Shown piece by piece: positions 1 to 8,275 of a DNA stretch of 64,000 nucleotides. Both the position numbers and the translations under genes were made by a program. The DNA is from Actinospineispora eucalypti (GTDB lineage Bacteria; Actinomycetota; Actinomycetes; Mycobacteriales; Pseudonocardiaceae): contig JACHMT010000001.1 in assembly GCA_014208095.1 (NCBI GenBank), positions 620,001-684,000 on the forward strand, read 5' to 3'. Position 1 is the stretch's first letter, and each line of letters opens with the position of its first letter. The notes under the pieces were generated by a model, which saw only the letters and a program-made list of their open reading frames with translations, was not told the origin of the DNA and did not search any database.

Positions 1-1207
1 GGTGCTCCGTGGTCGCGGTGAGCGGCGGGGAGAACGCGATGGCGGAAATGGTCGCGCGGGAGAGCACCCCGTGTGACCGGGCCGCCGCCGACACCGCGCC
101 CGGCAGGCCGGGGTTCGCGGCCAGCCGCTCCGGGTCGAGTTCCACCGCGCCGAGGAAGCCGACGCCGCCGCGCGCCGACGCGACCAGCGGGTGGTCGGTG
201 AGCGCGGTCAGCCGGGTGTACAGCTCGGTCTCCAGGCCGCGCGCCCGGGTCAGCAGGTCCTCGCGCTCCATCACCGCCAGGTTGGCCAGGCCGGCGGCAC
301 ACGCGGCGGGGTGGCCGGCGTAGGTCGGGCCGTGCCGGAACGCCACGCCCGGGGTGTCCCAGAACGGCGCGGCCACCTCGGCCGACGCCAGCACCGCGCC
401 GAGCGGCTGGTAGCCGCTGGTCACGCCCTTGGCGCAGGTGATCAGGTCGGGCCGCGCGTCGAACCGCTCGATGCCGAACCAGTTGCCCAGCCGGCCGAAA
501 CCGCAGATCACCGCGTCCGCGATGAACAGCACGCCGTTGCGGTGGCAGATCTCCGCGACCGCCTCCAGGTAGCCGGGCGGCGGGGGCAGCACGCCGCCGG
601 CGCCCATCACCGGCTCGGCGAAGAACGCGGCGACCCGCTCGGCGCCGATGCCCGCGATGGTCTTCTCCAGTGCGACCGCGTCGTCCCACGGCACCTGGAT
701 GACGTCCGGCACGAACGGCCCGCCGATCCGGTTCGGCGCGATGCCGCCCAGCGCGGTGCCCAGCCCGTGGGTGCCGTGGTAACCACTCTCGCGGGAGAGG
801 AGGACGGTGCGCTCCGGCTGGCCGGTGAGCGCGAAGTGCTGGCGGGCGATCTTGCCGGCGGTGTCGATGGAGTCTCCGCCGCCGCTGGTGAAGAACACCT
901 TCGCCCCGGTCATCGGGGCTCGCGCGGCCAGCTCGTCGGCCAGGCGCAGTGCCGGCTCGTTGGCCATGTCACCGAAGGTGTGGTAGGCGTCCAGCTGGTT
1001 CATCTGCTTGGCGACCGCTTCGATGATCTCCTTGCGGCCGTGCCCGACGTTCACGTACCAGAGCGCGGCGGTGCCGTCGAGGTACCGGTTGCCCTCGGAG
1101 TCCCAGACCCAGACGTCCTCCGCTCTGACCATGGTCACGCGCTGCTTGCGGACCTGGTTCATCGCGGCGAAGGGGTGCCAAAGGGTTTCCGCTCCGGGGT
1201 TGCTCAC
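1..1207 (-). CDS. Class III (PLP-dependent) aminotransferase, C-terminus cut by window edge
   Basis: About 402 residues are visible and the 3' end runs off the window. The fold type I motifs are in order: a Gly-Gly-Gly-Asp-Ser segment for cofactor phosphate, an Asp at about residue 231 (ADAVICGFGR) that would hold the pyridine nitrogen, and the Schiff-base lysine at about residue 260 in CAKGVTSGYQPLGAV. The start is a GTG preceded by GGAGGAGACCAC. Class III enzymes of this kind move an amino group from omega-amino acids or diamines to pyruvate or oxoglutarate; the exact substrate cannot be read from the sequence. It is divergent from the PucR regulator, which is a likely controller. The usual Asp-Glu before the CGFGR segment is Asp-Ala here. 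Confidence 0.9.
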   Translation of the reverse strand, partial: MSNPGAETLWHPFAAMNQVRKQRVTMVRAEDVWVWDSEGNRYLDGTAALWYVNVGHGRKEIIEAVAKQMNQLDAYHTFGDMANEPALRLADELAARAPMTGAKVFFTSGGGDSIDTAGKIARQHFALTGQPERTVLLSRESGYHGTHGLGTALGGIAPNRIGGPFVPDVIQVPWDDAVALEKTIAGIGAERVAAFFAEPVMGAGGVLPPPPGYLEAVAEICHRNGVLFIADAVICGFGRLGNWFGIERFDARPDLITCAKGVTSGYQPLGAVLASAEVAAPFWDTPGVAFRHGPTYAGHPAACAAGLANLAVMEREDLLTRARGLETELYTRLTALTDHPLVASARGGVGFLGAVELDPERLAANPGLPGAVSAAARSHGVLSRATISAIAFSPPLTATTEH

Positions 1208-1310
1208 CGTGGTCTCCTCCGCTGGGCGCCAAATTGTCCGGTTGTTGACAGTAGCCGGGGCGGGGAAAGCAACGACATGATGGAATCCGAAACCGATCCG
1301 TACTCGCGTT
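1208..1310. promoter_or_regulatory. Divergent promoter region between aminotransferase and PucR regulator
   Basis: A 103-base gap between two divergent genes must hold both promoters. It is less G+C rich than its flanks, with ACAATTTGGCG and TTGTTGACAG-type sequence on the aminotransferase side. No clear palindrome was found. Confidence 0.4.
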
Positions 1311-3020
1311 GTGGATTCCCTAATCATGATCTTTCAGGATGTGTTGGACCACCGGGAGTTCGGCCTGCGCGAACTGGTGCGCGGCCCCCGCTCCCACGGG
1401 CGGGCGGTGCTCGGCGCGCACGTGGTGGAGGCGGCCAACCCGTCCCGCTGGGTGCCGCCGCAGTGGATCGTGCTGACCACGGGGCTGCGCCTCTGGCGGG
1501 ACCCGGCGGCACAGCGGGAGCTGGTCGCCGAGCTCGCCGAGGGCGGCGTCGTCGCGCTGGGCTTCGGCACCGGAATCGTGTTCGACCAGGTGCCGAAGGC
1601 GCTGTTGGAAGAGGCGGAGCGGCGCGCCTTCCCGGTGTTCGAGGTGCCCGAGCGCATCCCGTTCCGGGAGATCGTGCGGATGGTGGACACCGCGCTGCTG
1701 GGCCAGGACCTGCGCACCTTCCGCCGCACCGCCGCGATCACCGACGGCCTGGTGCAGGCGCTGGGCGAGCCGGACCCGGAGACCGCGCTGGTCGCGGCGC
1801 TGGCCGGGGCGCTGCGCGCGGAGGTCTCGCTGCACACCGAGGTCGGCGCGGTGCTTTTCACCACCGGGTCCTACACCACCGGGTCCGGCGCCGAGGCCCG
1901 CTGGCGGCGGCTGCGCGAGCTGCCGCTGAACGCGCCGCCGGTGGAGGTGATCGACGCGGACGGGCTGTTCGCCACGGCGGTGGAGGTGGACGGCGACATC
2001 ACCGGGTGGGTGCTGGTCGAGGTGTCCCGGGGATCGCTCGCGGTGCCGGTGATTCTGCGCGCGCTGACCGTGGTGGGGAAGTTGTTGGAGGGGCTCGGCA
2101 CGGTTCGCGGGCGTGAGCTGGCCCGGCGGCGAACGGCCCGGGCGGAGTTGTTGCACCGTGCGCTGGCACTGCGGCCCGAGTTGCCGGCCGGTGTGGTGGC
2201 CGAGCTGCGTGATCACGGCCGGGCGCTCGGGGTCGACCCGGACGTGCCCGGTCGGGTGCTGGCGTTGCGCCTGGCTGGCGTGGCGCCGGAACCGGAGGCT
2301 CCGCGTACCTCAGATCCCGACTCGCCGTACCCGGATTCCCGACTCGCGGGGCGGGAATCCGCGGCCCGACGTACCCAGAATCCCGACTCGCCGTACCCAG
2401 ATCCCCGACTCGCCGAGCGCGGGAGCCCGACTCGCCGGGGACGAGAGGCCGACTCGCCGGTGGAGGTGGCGGGGGTGGAGCGGGTGTTGGCGGAGTGGCG
2501 GGTGTCGTATTTGGTGGCGGGTGATTCCGGGCGGGTGGTGGTTTGGGTGGTCGAGGGGGCGGGGTGGACGGGGGAGGAACTCGGTGAGGCGTTGCTGGGG
2601 GTCGCCGACGTCGTCGCGGTGGGGGTTGGGGCGCGAGTCACCGGGCTGGCCCGGGCGCGTGAGGGGTTGGCGGACGCGGAGTTGGCGCTGGCGTCGGCGA
2701 CCACTGCCCGGCCGGTGGTCAGTGCGGATCGGCTGGGGGTGGCGGAGTGGTTGGTGCTGGCGGTCGGCCCGGAACGGGTGAAGGAGCGGGCGGCCACCGT
2801 GCTGGCGCCGCTGCGCGAGCAGGGGTTCCTGGTGGACACGTTGCGGGAGTACCTGCGGTGCGCGCTGTCCGTGCCGGCCACCGCCCGCGCGCTGCACGTG
2901 CACGAGAACAGCGTCCGGCACCGGCTGGCCCGGGTCCGCGCGCTGCTCGGCCGGGAGCTGCACGCCCCGGACACGCTGGCCGACCTGCACCTGGCGCTAC
3001 TACTGGAGGTCAGCCGTTGA
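1311..3020 (+). CDS. PucR-family transcriptional regulator with a translated 22-bp repeat array inside
   Basis: 569 residues. The N-terminal half begins with the PucR ligand-binding segment (IFQDVLDHREFGLRELVRGP). The C-terminus holds the CdaR/PucR helix-turn-helix (YLRCALSVPATARALHVHEN, then SVRHRLARVRALLGREL). Such proteins activate purine, proline or amino-acid catabolic genes. Start is GTG at 1311 or ATG at 1326 in the same frame. Residues about 337-385 are encoded by a 22-bp repeat array that elsewhere in this window is intergenic; it reads as two copies of a 22-residue unit starting DSPYPD followed by a third DSP. It falls in a loop of the GGDEF-like middle domain. The 3' end overlaps the convergent accC stop by 11 bp. 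Confidence 0.85.
   Translation: MDSLIMIFQDVLDHREFGLRELVRGPRSHGRAVLGAHVVEAANPSRWVPPQWIVLTTGLRLWRDPAAQRELVAELAEGGVVALGFGTGIVFDQVPKALLEEAERRAFPVFEVPERIPFREIVRMVDTALLGQDLRTFRRTAAITDGLVQALGEPDPETALVAALAGALRAEVSLHTEVGAVLFTTGSYTTGSGAEARWRRLRELPLNAPPVEVIDADGLFATAVEVDGDITGWVLVEVSRGSLAVPVILRALTVVGKLLEGLGTVRGRELARRRTARAELLHRALALRPELPAGVVAELRDHGRALGVDPDVPGRVLALRLAGVAPEPEAPRTSDPDSPYPDSRLAGRESAARRTQNPDSPYPDPRLAERGSPTRRGREADSPVEVAGVERVLAEWRVSYLVAGDSGRVVVWVVEGAGWTGEELGEALLGVADVVAVGVGARVTGLARAREGLADAELALASATTARPVVSADRLGVAEWLVLAVGPERVKERAATVLAPLREQGFLVDTLREYLRCALSVPATARALHVHENSVRHRLARVRALLGRELHAPDTLADLHLALLLEVSR
2319..2472. repeat. 22-bp array, family A (inside PucR coding sequence)
   Basis: The core GACTCGCCG recurs at 2319, 2341, 2385, 2407, 2429 and 2451 with a degenerate copy at 2363, so seven units keep exact 22-bp phase. 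Units contain CCCAGATCCCC or CCCGGATTCCC. The same family occurs between genes at 14432, 14891, 35851 and 36283. Confidence 0.9.
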
Positions 3021-4353
3021 GGAAGGCCTCCAGCGAGCCGGTGTGGTAGCGGCCGGCGACGAAGTCGGGCCAGTCCAGGATGCGGCCGTGCAGGGCGGCG
3101 GTGGTGGCCACCCCCTCCACCCGCAGCTCGGCCAGCGCGCGGCGGGCGCGGGCCAGAGCGGCCGGCCGGTCGGGCGCCCACACCATCAGCTTGGCCAGCA
3201 GCGAGTCGTAGAAGGGCGGCACCACCCGGCCGGACTCGAACCCGGTGTCCACCCGCACCCCCGGGCCGGCCGGCGGGCGCATCAACGACAGGGTGCCGGG
3301 GGAGGGGAAGAAACCGCGCGCCGGGTCCTCCGCGTTGATCCGGAACTCCATCGCGACGCCCCGCGCGACCACCTCGTCCTGGGCGAACGGCAGGGGCGAG
3401 CCGTCGGCGATGCGCAACTGCGTAGCCACCAGGTCCACGCCGGTGACCAGCTCGGTGATGCCGTGCTCCACCTGGATGCGGGCGTTCACCTCGATGAAGT
3501 AGTACGCCCAGGTCGACGGGTCGACCAGGAACTCCACCGTTCCCGCGCCCCGGTAACCGACCTCGCGGGCCAGGCGCACCGCCGCCGCGCCGATCTCCTT
3601 GCGCAGCGCCTCGGGCAGCCCGGGGGCCGGCGCCTCCTCGACCAGCTTCTGCCGGCGGCGCTGCAGCGAGCACTCCCGCTCGCCCAGGTGCACCACCGAG
3701 CCGTGAGCGTCGGCCAGCACCTGGATCTCCACGTGCCGGGCGTCCACGATGCACTTCTCCACGAACAGACCGCCGTCGCCGAACGCGCTCTCCGCCTCTC
3801 GGGCGGCGGAGGTGAACTCGGCCGGCAGCTCTTCCGCCGACCCGACCCGGCGGATACCCCGGCCGCCACCGCCGGCGGCCGCCTTCAACAGCACCGGGAA
3901 GCCCACCTCGGTCGCGTACTCGAGCGCGGCCCCGGCGGACGCCAGCCGGCCGCTGCCCGGTACCACCGGAACGTGCGCCGCCTCGGCGGCGGCCCGCGCG
4001 GACACCTTGTCGCCGACCCGTTCGATCACCTCGGCCGGCGGCCCGACGAACACCAGCCCGGCCGCTTGACACGCCCGGGGCAGCGCGGGGTTCTCCGCGA
4101 GGAAGCCGTAGCCGGGGTGCACCGCGTCGCAGTTTGTGTCGCGCGCCGCGCCAACCACCTGGGAGACGTCCAGGTAGCTGGACCGGGCCGGCGCCGGCCC
4201 GATCGGAACGGCCTCGTCGGCCAGCGACACGTGCAGCGCGTCCGCGTCGGCCTCGGAGTACACGGCGACGGCGGTGAGCCCGAGGTCCCGGCAGGCCCGG
4301 ATCACCCGGACCGCGATCTCGCCCCGGTTGGCGACCAGTACCCGGGAGATCAC
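3010..4353 (-). CDS. accC: Biotin carboxylase subunit (AccC-like)
   Basis: 447 residues, the normal length for a stand-alone biotin carboxylase. It opens with the Rossmann-like ISRVLVANRGEIAVRVIRA, has the ATP-grasp glycine loop (KAAAGGGGRGIRRV) and the catalytic EVNARIQVEHGITE strand, a variant of the usual EMNTRLQVEHPVTE. It uses ATP and bicarbonate to carboxylate biotin on the carrier encoded just upstream, with which it shares an ATGA overlap. It is the last gene of the pxp operon, so its carboxyl group probably goes to a substrate handled by PxpB/PxpC-type proteins rather than to acetyl-CoA. No acyl-CoA carboxyltransferase gene is nearby. Confidence 0.9.
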   Translation of the reverse strand: MISRVLVANRGEIAVRVIRACRDLGLTAVAVYSEADADALHVSLADEAVPIGPAPARSSYLDVSQVVGAARDTNCDAVHPGYGFLAENPALPRACQAAGLVFVGPPAEVIERVGDKVSARAAAEAAHVPVVPGSGRLASAGAALEYATEVGFPVLLKAAAGGGGRGIRRVGSAEELPAEFTSAAREAESAFGDGGLFVEKCIVDARHVEIQVLADAHGSVVHLGERECSLQRRRQKLVEEAPAPGLPEALRKEIGAAAVRLAREVGYRGAGTVEFLVDPSTWAYYFIEVNARIQVEHGITELVTGVDLVATQLRIADGSPLPFAQDEVVARGVAMEFRINAEDPARGFFPSPGTLSLMRPPAGPGVRVDTGFESGRVVPPFYDSLLAKLMVWAPDRPAALARARRALAELRVEGVATTAALHGRILDWPDFVAGRYHTGSLEAFLNG

Positions 4354-4589
4354 GTCAGGCGGACCAGCGGCTGGCCGGCGTCCACCGCCGTCTCGTTCTC
4401 CACCAGGAACTCGGCCACGGTGCCGGACTCCTCGGCCTGGATCTCCTGGAACATCTTCATCACCTCGATCAGCCCGATCACTGTGCCGGCGTCGACCGCG
4501 TCGGACTCGGCGACGAACGGCGGCGACTCCGGATCCGGCCGGCGGTAGAACACCCCGGGGAACGGGGCCGCGATCACGTGTTCGCTCAT
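4350..4589 (-). CDS. Biotin carboxyl carrier protein, 79 residues
   Basis: A minimal biotinyl domain with the biotin-acceptor lysine at residue 45 in EVMKM. It lacks the long N-terminal Pro/Ala linker of fatty-acid AccB proteins. It lies 4 bases after the pxpC stop and overlaps accC by 4 bases, so the two are translated together. It would carry carboxybiotin between AccC and a carboxyltransferase. Confidence 0.9.
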   Translation of the reverse strand: MSEHVIAAPFPGVFYRRPDPESPPFVAESDAVDAGTVIGLIEVMKMFQEIQAEESGTVAEFLVENETAVDAGQPLVRLT

Positions 4590-4593
4590 TGAG

Positions 4594-5565
4594 TTAGCTC
4601 CCCAGTGCTTCGCGGACCCGGGCGATCCGGGCGGTCTGCTCGTGCCGGGCCTCGAGCGCCTCGTCCAGGGTGACCTGCACGAACCGGGTCACGTCGTTGG
4701 TCTTGGACTGGCCGGCGCGGCCCAGGTCGGCGCTGATGATGGTGGCGATGGTGGCGTAGCCGCCGCCGGTCACCGCGTCGTTCAGCAGCGCGATCGGCTC
4801 GGCCCCGCCGGGCACCTGGATGGAGCCGATCGGGTAGCCGATGTCCACCACGTTGGCCGGGTCGCTGCCCGCTCCGGCCGGCGGGGTGCGCGGCTCGAAG
4901 TCGATCGAACCGCCCCGGTACCGGTAGCCCACCCGGTTCGCGTCGGGGGTGACCCGCCAGTCCGTGGTGAAGAACGCGGCCAGGCTGTCCGGCACCACCC
5001 GGTAGCTGGACAGCCCGACGACCACCCGCAGCTCCACCTGCGCCGGGTGGCGGGTGCGCAGTTCCTCCGGGACGCTCGAACCCGGCCTCGACGCCTTGGA
5101 CGCGCCCAGTTTCAGCTCGTCACCGGCCCGCAGCTGACGTCCGTCCAGGCCGCCCATGCCGATCAGCGTGTAGGTGGCCCGGCTGCCCAGCACGGTCGGC
5201 ACCTCGATCCCGCCGGCCACCGAGAGGTAGGCCCGCGCGCCGGCCCGCAGGTAGTCGAAGGACAGCACATCGCCGGAGCGAACGGCATGCGCGGTCCACC
5301 CGTCCACCGGCTCGCCGTTGATCTTCGCCGGCATGTCGGCGCCGGTCACCGCGAGCACCGTCGGCTCGGTGAAGACCAGCTCCGGACCCAGGTACGTGCA
5401 CTCCAGGCCCGCCTCGCCGCCGGCATTGCCGACCAGCATCGCCCCCACCTCGTAGGCGTACCGGTCCATCACCCCGGACGGCGGCATGCCCAGGTGGTAG
5501 CCGCCGATCCGGCCCCGGTCCTGCACCGTGCTGAACAGGCCGGGTTTGCGCACCTCAATCGGCAT
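4594..5565 (-). CDS. pxpC: 5-oxoprolinase subunit C / AHS2 (KipA-like) domain protein
   Basis: 323 residues starting IEVRKPGLFSTVQDRGRIGG and carrying the PPSGVMDRYA segment typical of the AHS2/KipA family. With PxpB and PxpA these proteins form ATP-dependent 5-oxoprolinase. The same AHS1-AHS2 pair also forms the carboxyltransferase part of urea carboxylase, which matters because biotin carboxylase and carrier genes follow. The start overlaps the end of pxpB by 11 bp. Confidence 0.9.
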   Translation of the reverse strand: MPIEVRKPGLFSTVQDRGRIGGYHLGMPPSGVMDRYAYEVGAMLVGNAGGEAGLECTYLGPELVFTEPTVLAVTGADMPAKINGEPVDGWTAHAVRSGDVLSFDYLRAGARAYLSVAGGIEVPTVLGSRATYTLIGMGGLDGRQLRAGDELKLGASKASRPGSSVPEELRTRHPAQVELRVVVGLSSYRVVPDSLAAFFTTDWRVTPDANRVGYRYRGGSIDFEPRTPPAGAGSDPANVVDIGYPIGSIQVPGGAEPIALLNDAVTGGGYATIATIISADLGRAGQSKTNDVTRFVQVTLDEALEARHEQTARIARVREALGS

Positions 5566-6457
5566 CGAGCGCTCCTTCCAGCCGGCCGGTGGTGGCGGCG
5601 GGGTCGGCGAACCAGTCCGCCGGCACGAACTCCACCTCCCGGATCCGGTAGCGGAACGTGCCGTTCTCCACCGCCTCGCGGGTCGCGTCGTACTCGGCGC
5701 GGTCCACCGACCGGTAGCGGTGGACGTCCCCCGGCCTGGGGAAGGTGAACTCCTCGCGGAAGTCGTACAGGCGTTGCGTCGGGTCCACCATCGGCGTGGC
5801 GACCCGGCCGAACAGCTGGTAGCCGCCGGCCCCGTCCACCGGGTAGATCGCGCTGAACCCGCCGCCCCAGCCCAGCGCCCGCTCCGGGGTGAAGGTGCGC
5901 GGGCGCACGTACTTGGGCACCTCGATCTGCCGGTCGGCCGGGGCCAGCTGGTAGCCCCAGGGCAGCCCCGGCACGAAGCCGATCATGGACACGATGAACG
6001 GGGTGCCCACGATGGCCTGGACGAACGCGTCTTTGTCGGGGTAGCCGTTCAGCTCGGCGGCGAACTCCAGATCGGTGCGGTCCGGGGTCTGGTGGCGGTC
6101 CCGGAAACGCATCAGCGCCTCGTGCGTCCACTCGTCGGCGAACAGCACCGGGATGTCCACGATCCGGGTGTGCAGCGCGATGTCGTGCGCGTCGCCGACC
6201 TCGTCGGCCAGCTCACGCAGCCGTTCCATGATCGCGGCCGGGTGGGCGGCATCCGGGTCGACCCGCACCATGTAGGAGGCGTTGGACGGGCAGATCTCCA
6301 GCACGCCGGGCAGTTTCAGCTCGGCCAGCCGGTTGGTGATGGCCTGCGCGCGCAGGTGGGTTTCCAGGCTCATCGCCTCGGCCAGCTGGGCGACGATCCA
6401 CTCGTCCCCGCCGTGGCTGTAGAGCACACCGTTCGCGTCCGGCTTGGCGGCCGTCAT
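5555..6457 (-). CDS. pxpB: 5-oxoprolinase subunit B / AHS1 (KipI-like) domain protein
   Basis: 300 residues. The C-terminal two thirds contain the AHS1/KipI core with GFVPGLPWGYQL and GWGGGFSAIYPVDGAGGYQLFGR. The N-terminal 70 residues are longer than in the short KipI proteins. The ATG overlaps the pxpA stop (ATGA), so translation is coupled. It partners PxpC in the ATP-dependent opening of 5-oxoproline, or in a urea-carboxylase-like carboxyl transfer. Confidence 0.9.
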   Translation of the reverse strand: MTAAKPDANGVLYSHGGDEWIVAQLAEAMSLETHLRAQAITNRLAELKLPGVLEICPSNASYMVRVDPDAAHPAAIMERLRELADEVGDAHDIALHTRIVDIPVLFADEWTHEALMRFRDRHQTPDRTDLEFAAELNGYPDKDAFVQAIVGTPFIVSMIGFVPGLPWGYQLAPADRQIEVPKYVRPRTFTPERALGWGGGFSAIYPVDGAGGYQLFGRVATPMVDPTQRLYDFREEFTFPRPGDVHRYRSVDRAEYDATREAVENGTFRYRIREVEFVPADWFADPAATTGRLEGALDAD

Positions 6458-7233
6458 GCGATGGCCTCGATGGCCGCGCCGCACTCGGTGACCGCCGCGC
6501 GCACCGTGTGCGCGACATCCACCGCGTTCGGGCCGTCCGAGTGGATGCACACGCTGCGCGCCTCGTGCCGGATCGGCGTGCCGTCCTCGGCCCCCACCAG
6601 GCCCTCGGTGAGGAACCGCTTGACCTGCGAGGACGCGAACGCCAGGTCGGTCTTCAGCTTGCGCCGCTGGATGATCAGCCTGCCCTCGGGGGAGTAGGTC
6701 AGATCCGGGTAGATCTCCGGCACCACCTCGTGCCCGAGCGCTCCCAGCTCCTGGCAGAACGCCGACGTGCCGGCCGGCGCCGGCCAGTAGGCCTTGGTCT
6801 CCGGGGCTAGCTTGTGCACCGCCTTGGCCGCCGCCGCGCCGGCCGCCTGGTTGTCCCGCAGGTAGGCGTACAGCGCTCCGTGCGGCTTGACGTGGTGCAG
6901 CGGCATGTCCCGGGCGCGCAGGAAGCCGGTCAGCGCGCCGACTTGGTAGGTGACCAGTGCGGCCACCTCCTCCTCGTCCAGCGGGATGAGGCGGCGGCCG
7001 AAGCCCTCCAGGTCGTGGTAGCCGGGATGGGCGCCGACCACCACGCCGTGCTGGTCGGCCAGCGCCACTGTGCGGCCCATGATCACCGGGTCGCCGCCGT
7101 GGAACCCGCAGGCCACGTTGGCGGTGGTGATCAGGGGCATGATCTCGGCGTCGGCCCCCATGACGTAGTTGCCGAAGCCCTCGCCGAGGTCGCAGTTGAT
7201 GTCCATGGTCCGGGGTGGCTGGTGATCGCTCAT
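6454..7233 (-). CDS. pxpA: 5-oxoprolinase subunit A (LamB/YcsF family)
   Basis: 259 residues. MDINCDLGEGFGNY near the start is the LamB/YcsF signature, followed by ANVACGFHGGDPVIM and VKPHGALY, all typical metal- and substrate-binding segments. The chosen ATG at 7233 follows GGAGG with an 8-base gap; the upstream in-frame extension has no such site. First gene of a five-gene operon and divergent from a GntR regulator. Confidence 0.93.
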   Translation of the reverse strand: MSDHQPPRTMDINCDLGEGFGNYVMGADAEIMPLITTANVACGFHGGDPVIMGRTVALADQHGVVVGAHPGYHDLEGFGRRLIPLDEEEVAALVTYQVGALTGFLRARDMPLHHVKPHGALYAYLRDNQAAGAAAAKAVHKLAPETKAYWPAPAGTSAFCQELGALGHEVVPEIYPDLTYSPEGRLIIQRRKLKTDLAFASSQVKRFLTEGLVGAEDGTPIRHEARSVCIHSDGPNAVDVAHTVRAAVTECGAAIEAIA

Positions 7234-7289
7234 GCTCCCGTGCCTCCTGCCGTTGCCAGCTGGTGTCCGAAGGCTTCCGCGCCGGACGT

Positions 7290-7304
7290 GACATGGGCAA
7301 TGTC
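7290..7304. promoter_or_regulatory. Candidate operator GACAT-N5-ATGTC
   Basis: A perfect 5-5-5 inverted repeat in the 167-base space between pxpA and the divergent GntR gene. Position and symmetry fit a GntR-dimer operator; the link to this regulator is inferred. Confidence 0.4.
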
Positions 7305-7400
7305 GAAAACTCTCACAGCTGGCGGGCGGATTGGTGAATCTCCAAGCCGGGCGCTCGACCATGCTGCCCCGGCCGAACGAATGACGGTTAGCCTGTGCCG

Positions 7401-8123
7401 ATGACCGACCCGAAGCTCGAGGCCGGACTCGGTTCGCCCAGGTTGGGGGAGAAGCGGCAGCTGTCCGAGCGGGTGGCCGCCTACCTGCGTGAAGCGATCA
7501 TGGTGGGCGAGCTGCCCACCACCGGGTACGTGCGCACCGAGCATCTGGCCGCCCGGTTGGGGGTGAGCGCCACCCCGGTGCGCGAGGCGTTGATGATCCT
7601 GCAGAGCGAGGGCGCGGTGCGCTGGGAACCGCGCCGGGGGTTCCGCATGCTCCCGCCCACCCGCCAGGACGTGGACGACCTGTTCAACGTGCAGGCCTAC
7701 GTGGCCGGTGAGCTGGCCGCACGGGCGGTTTCCGGGCTCGACGCCTCGGAGGTGGCCGCGCTGCGCGCGACCCAGGACGCGCTGGTCGAAGCCGTGCTGC
7801 GGGGCGAGACCGAGCGGGTCGGCGAGCTGAACCACCAGGTGCACCGGACCATCAACCGGGCGGCCGGCTCACCCCGGCTGAGCAGCCTGCTCAACCTGTT
7901 CGTGCACTACGTGCCGCGTAACTACTACGACCGGGTGGCCGGCTGGGCGGACGCCAGCAAGCGCGACCACGAGGCCGTCCTCGCCGCACTGGAAGCCGGC
8001 GACCCGGAAGCCGCCCGCGCCGCCATGGTCGAGCACATCGAGAACATCGGCCGCCTCCTGATCGCCCACCTGGACCGCACCGGCGCCTTCACCCGCACCG
8101 ACCTATCCCCCACCCCCACCTGA
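7401..8123 (+). CDS. GntR/FadR-family transcriptional regulator
   Basis: 240 residues. The N-terminal winged helix shows RVAAYLREAIMVGELPTTGY and LGVSATPVREALMILQSEGA, followed by an all-helical FCD ligand domain with the metal-binding His residues (LNHQVHRTI, RDHEAVLAALEAGD). FadR-type regulators repress a divergent catabolic operon until an organic acid binds, which here points to the pxp operon. No ribosome site precedes ATG 7401 (GTG 7395 is in frame), so the message may be leaderless. The last codons are C-rich (encoding PTPT) and the TGA stop is the first bases of a repeat unit. Confidence 0.9.
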   Translation: MTDPKLEAGLGSPRLGEKRQLSERVAAYLREAIMVGELPTTGYVRTEHLAARLGVSATPVREALMILQSEGAVRWEPRRGFRMLPPTRQDVDDLFNVQAYVAGELAARAVSGLDASEVAALRATQDALVEAVLRGETERVGELNHQVHRTINRAAGSPRLSSLLNLFVHYVPRNYYDRVAGWADASKRDHEAVLAALEAGDPEAARAAMVEHIENIGRLLIAHLDRTGAFTRTDLSPTPT

Positions 8124-8275
8124 TCCAGTCGGTTCAGCAGGCTGGTTCAGTCGGTTCAGCAGACTGGTTCAGTCGGTCTAGCAGGCTGATTCAGTGGGTT
8201 CAGCAGGCTGATTCAGTGGGTTCAGCAGGGCGATTCAGTCGGTTTAGCAGGCTGGTTCGGTCGGTTCAGCACGGT
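8120..8275. repeat. 22-bp array, family B (seven units between convergent genes)
   Basis: Units start at 8120, 8142, 8164, 8186, 8208, 8230 and 8252, an exact 22-bp period. Each contains GATTCAGT or GGTTCAGT followed by GGTTCAGCAG. The first unit supplies the TGA stop of the GntR gene and the last supplies the stop of the convergent ribokinase gene. No mirror arm is present at this locus. Confidence 0.92.

Noticed and set aside
191..2116. Very long open frames on the opposite strand or in other frames (641 codons here; similar over 4.6-6.7, 15.9-17.5 and 29-30 kb).
   Set aside because: High-GC DNA rarely has stop codons in the antisense frames. The frames give Arg/Gly/Ala-rich low-complexity proteins, lack ribosome sites and overlap genes with clear family motifs.
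8120..8275. CRISPR array.
   Set aside because: The 22-bp units are contiguous and degenerate with no unique spacers, and no cas genes are present.
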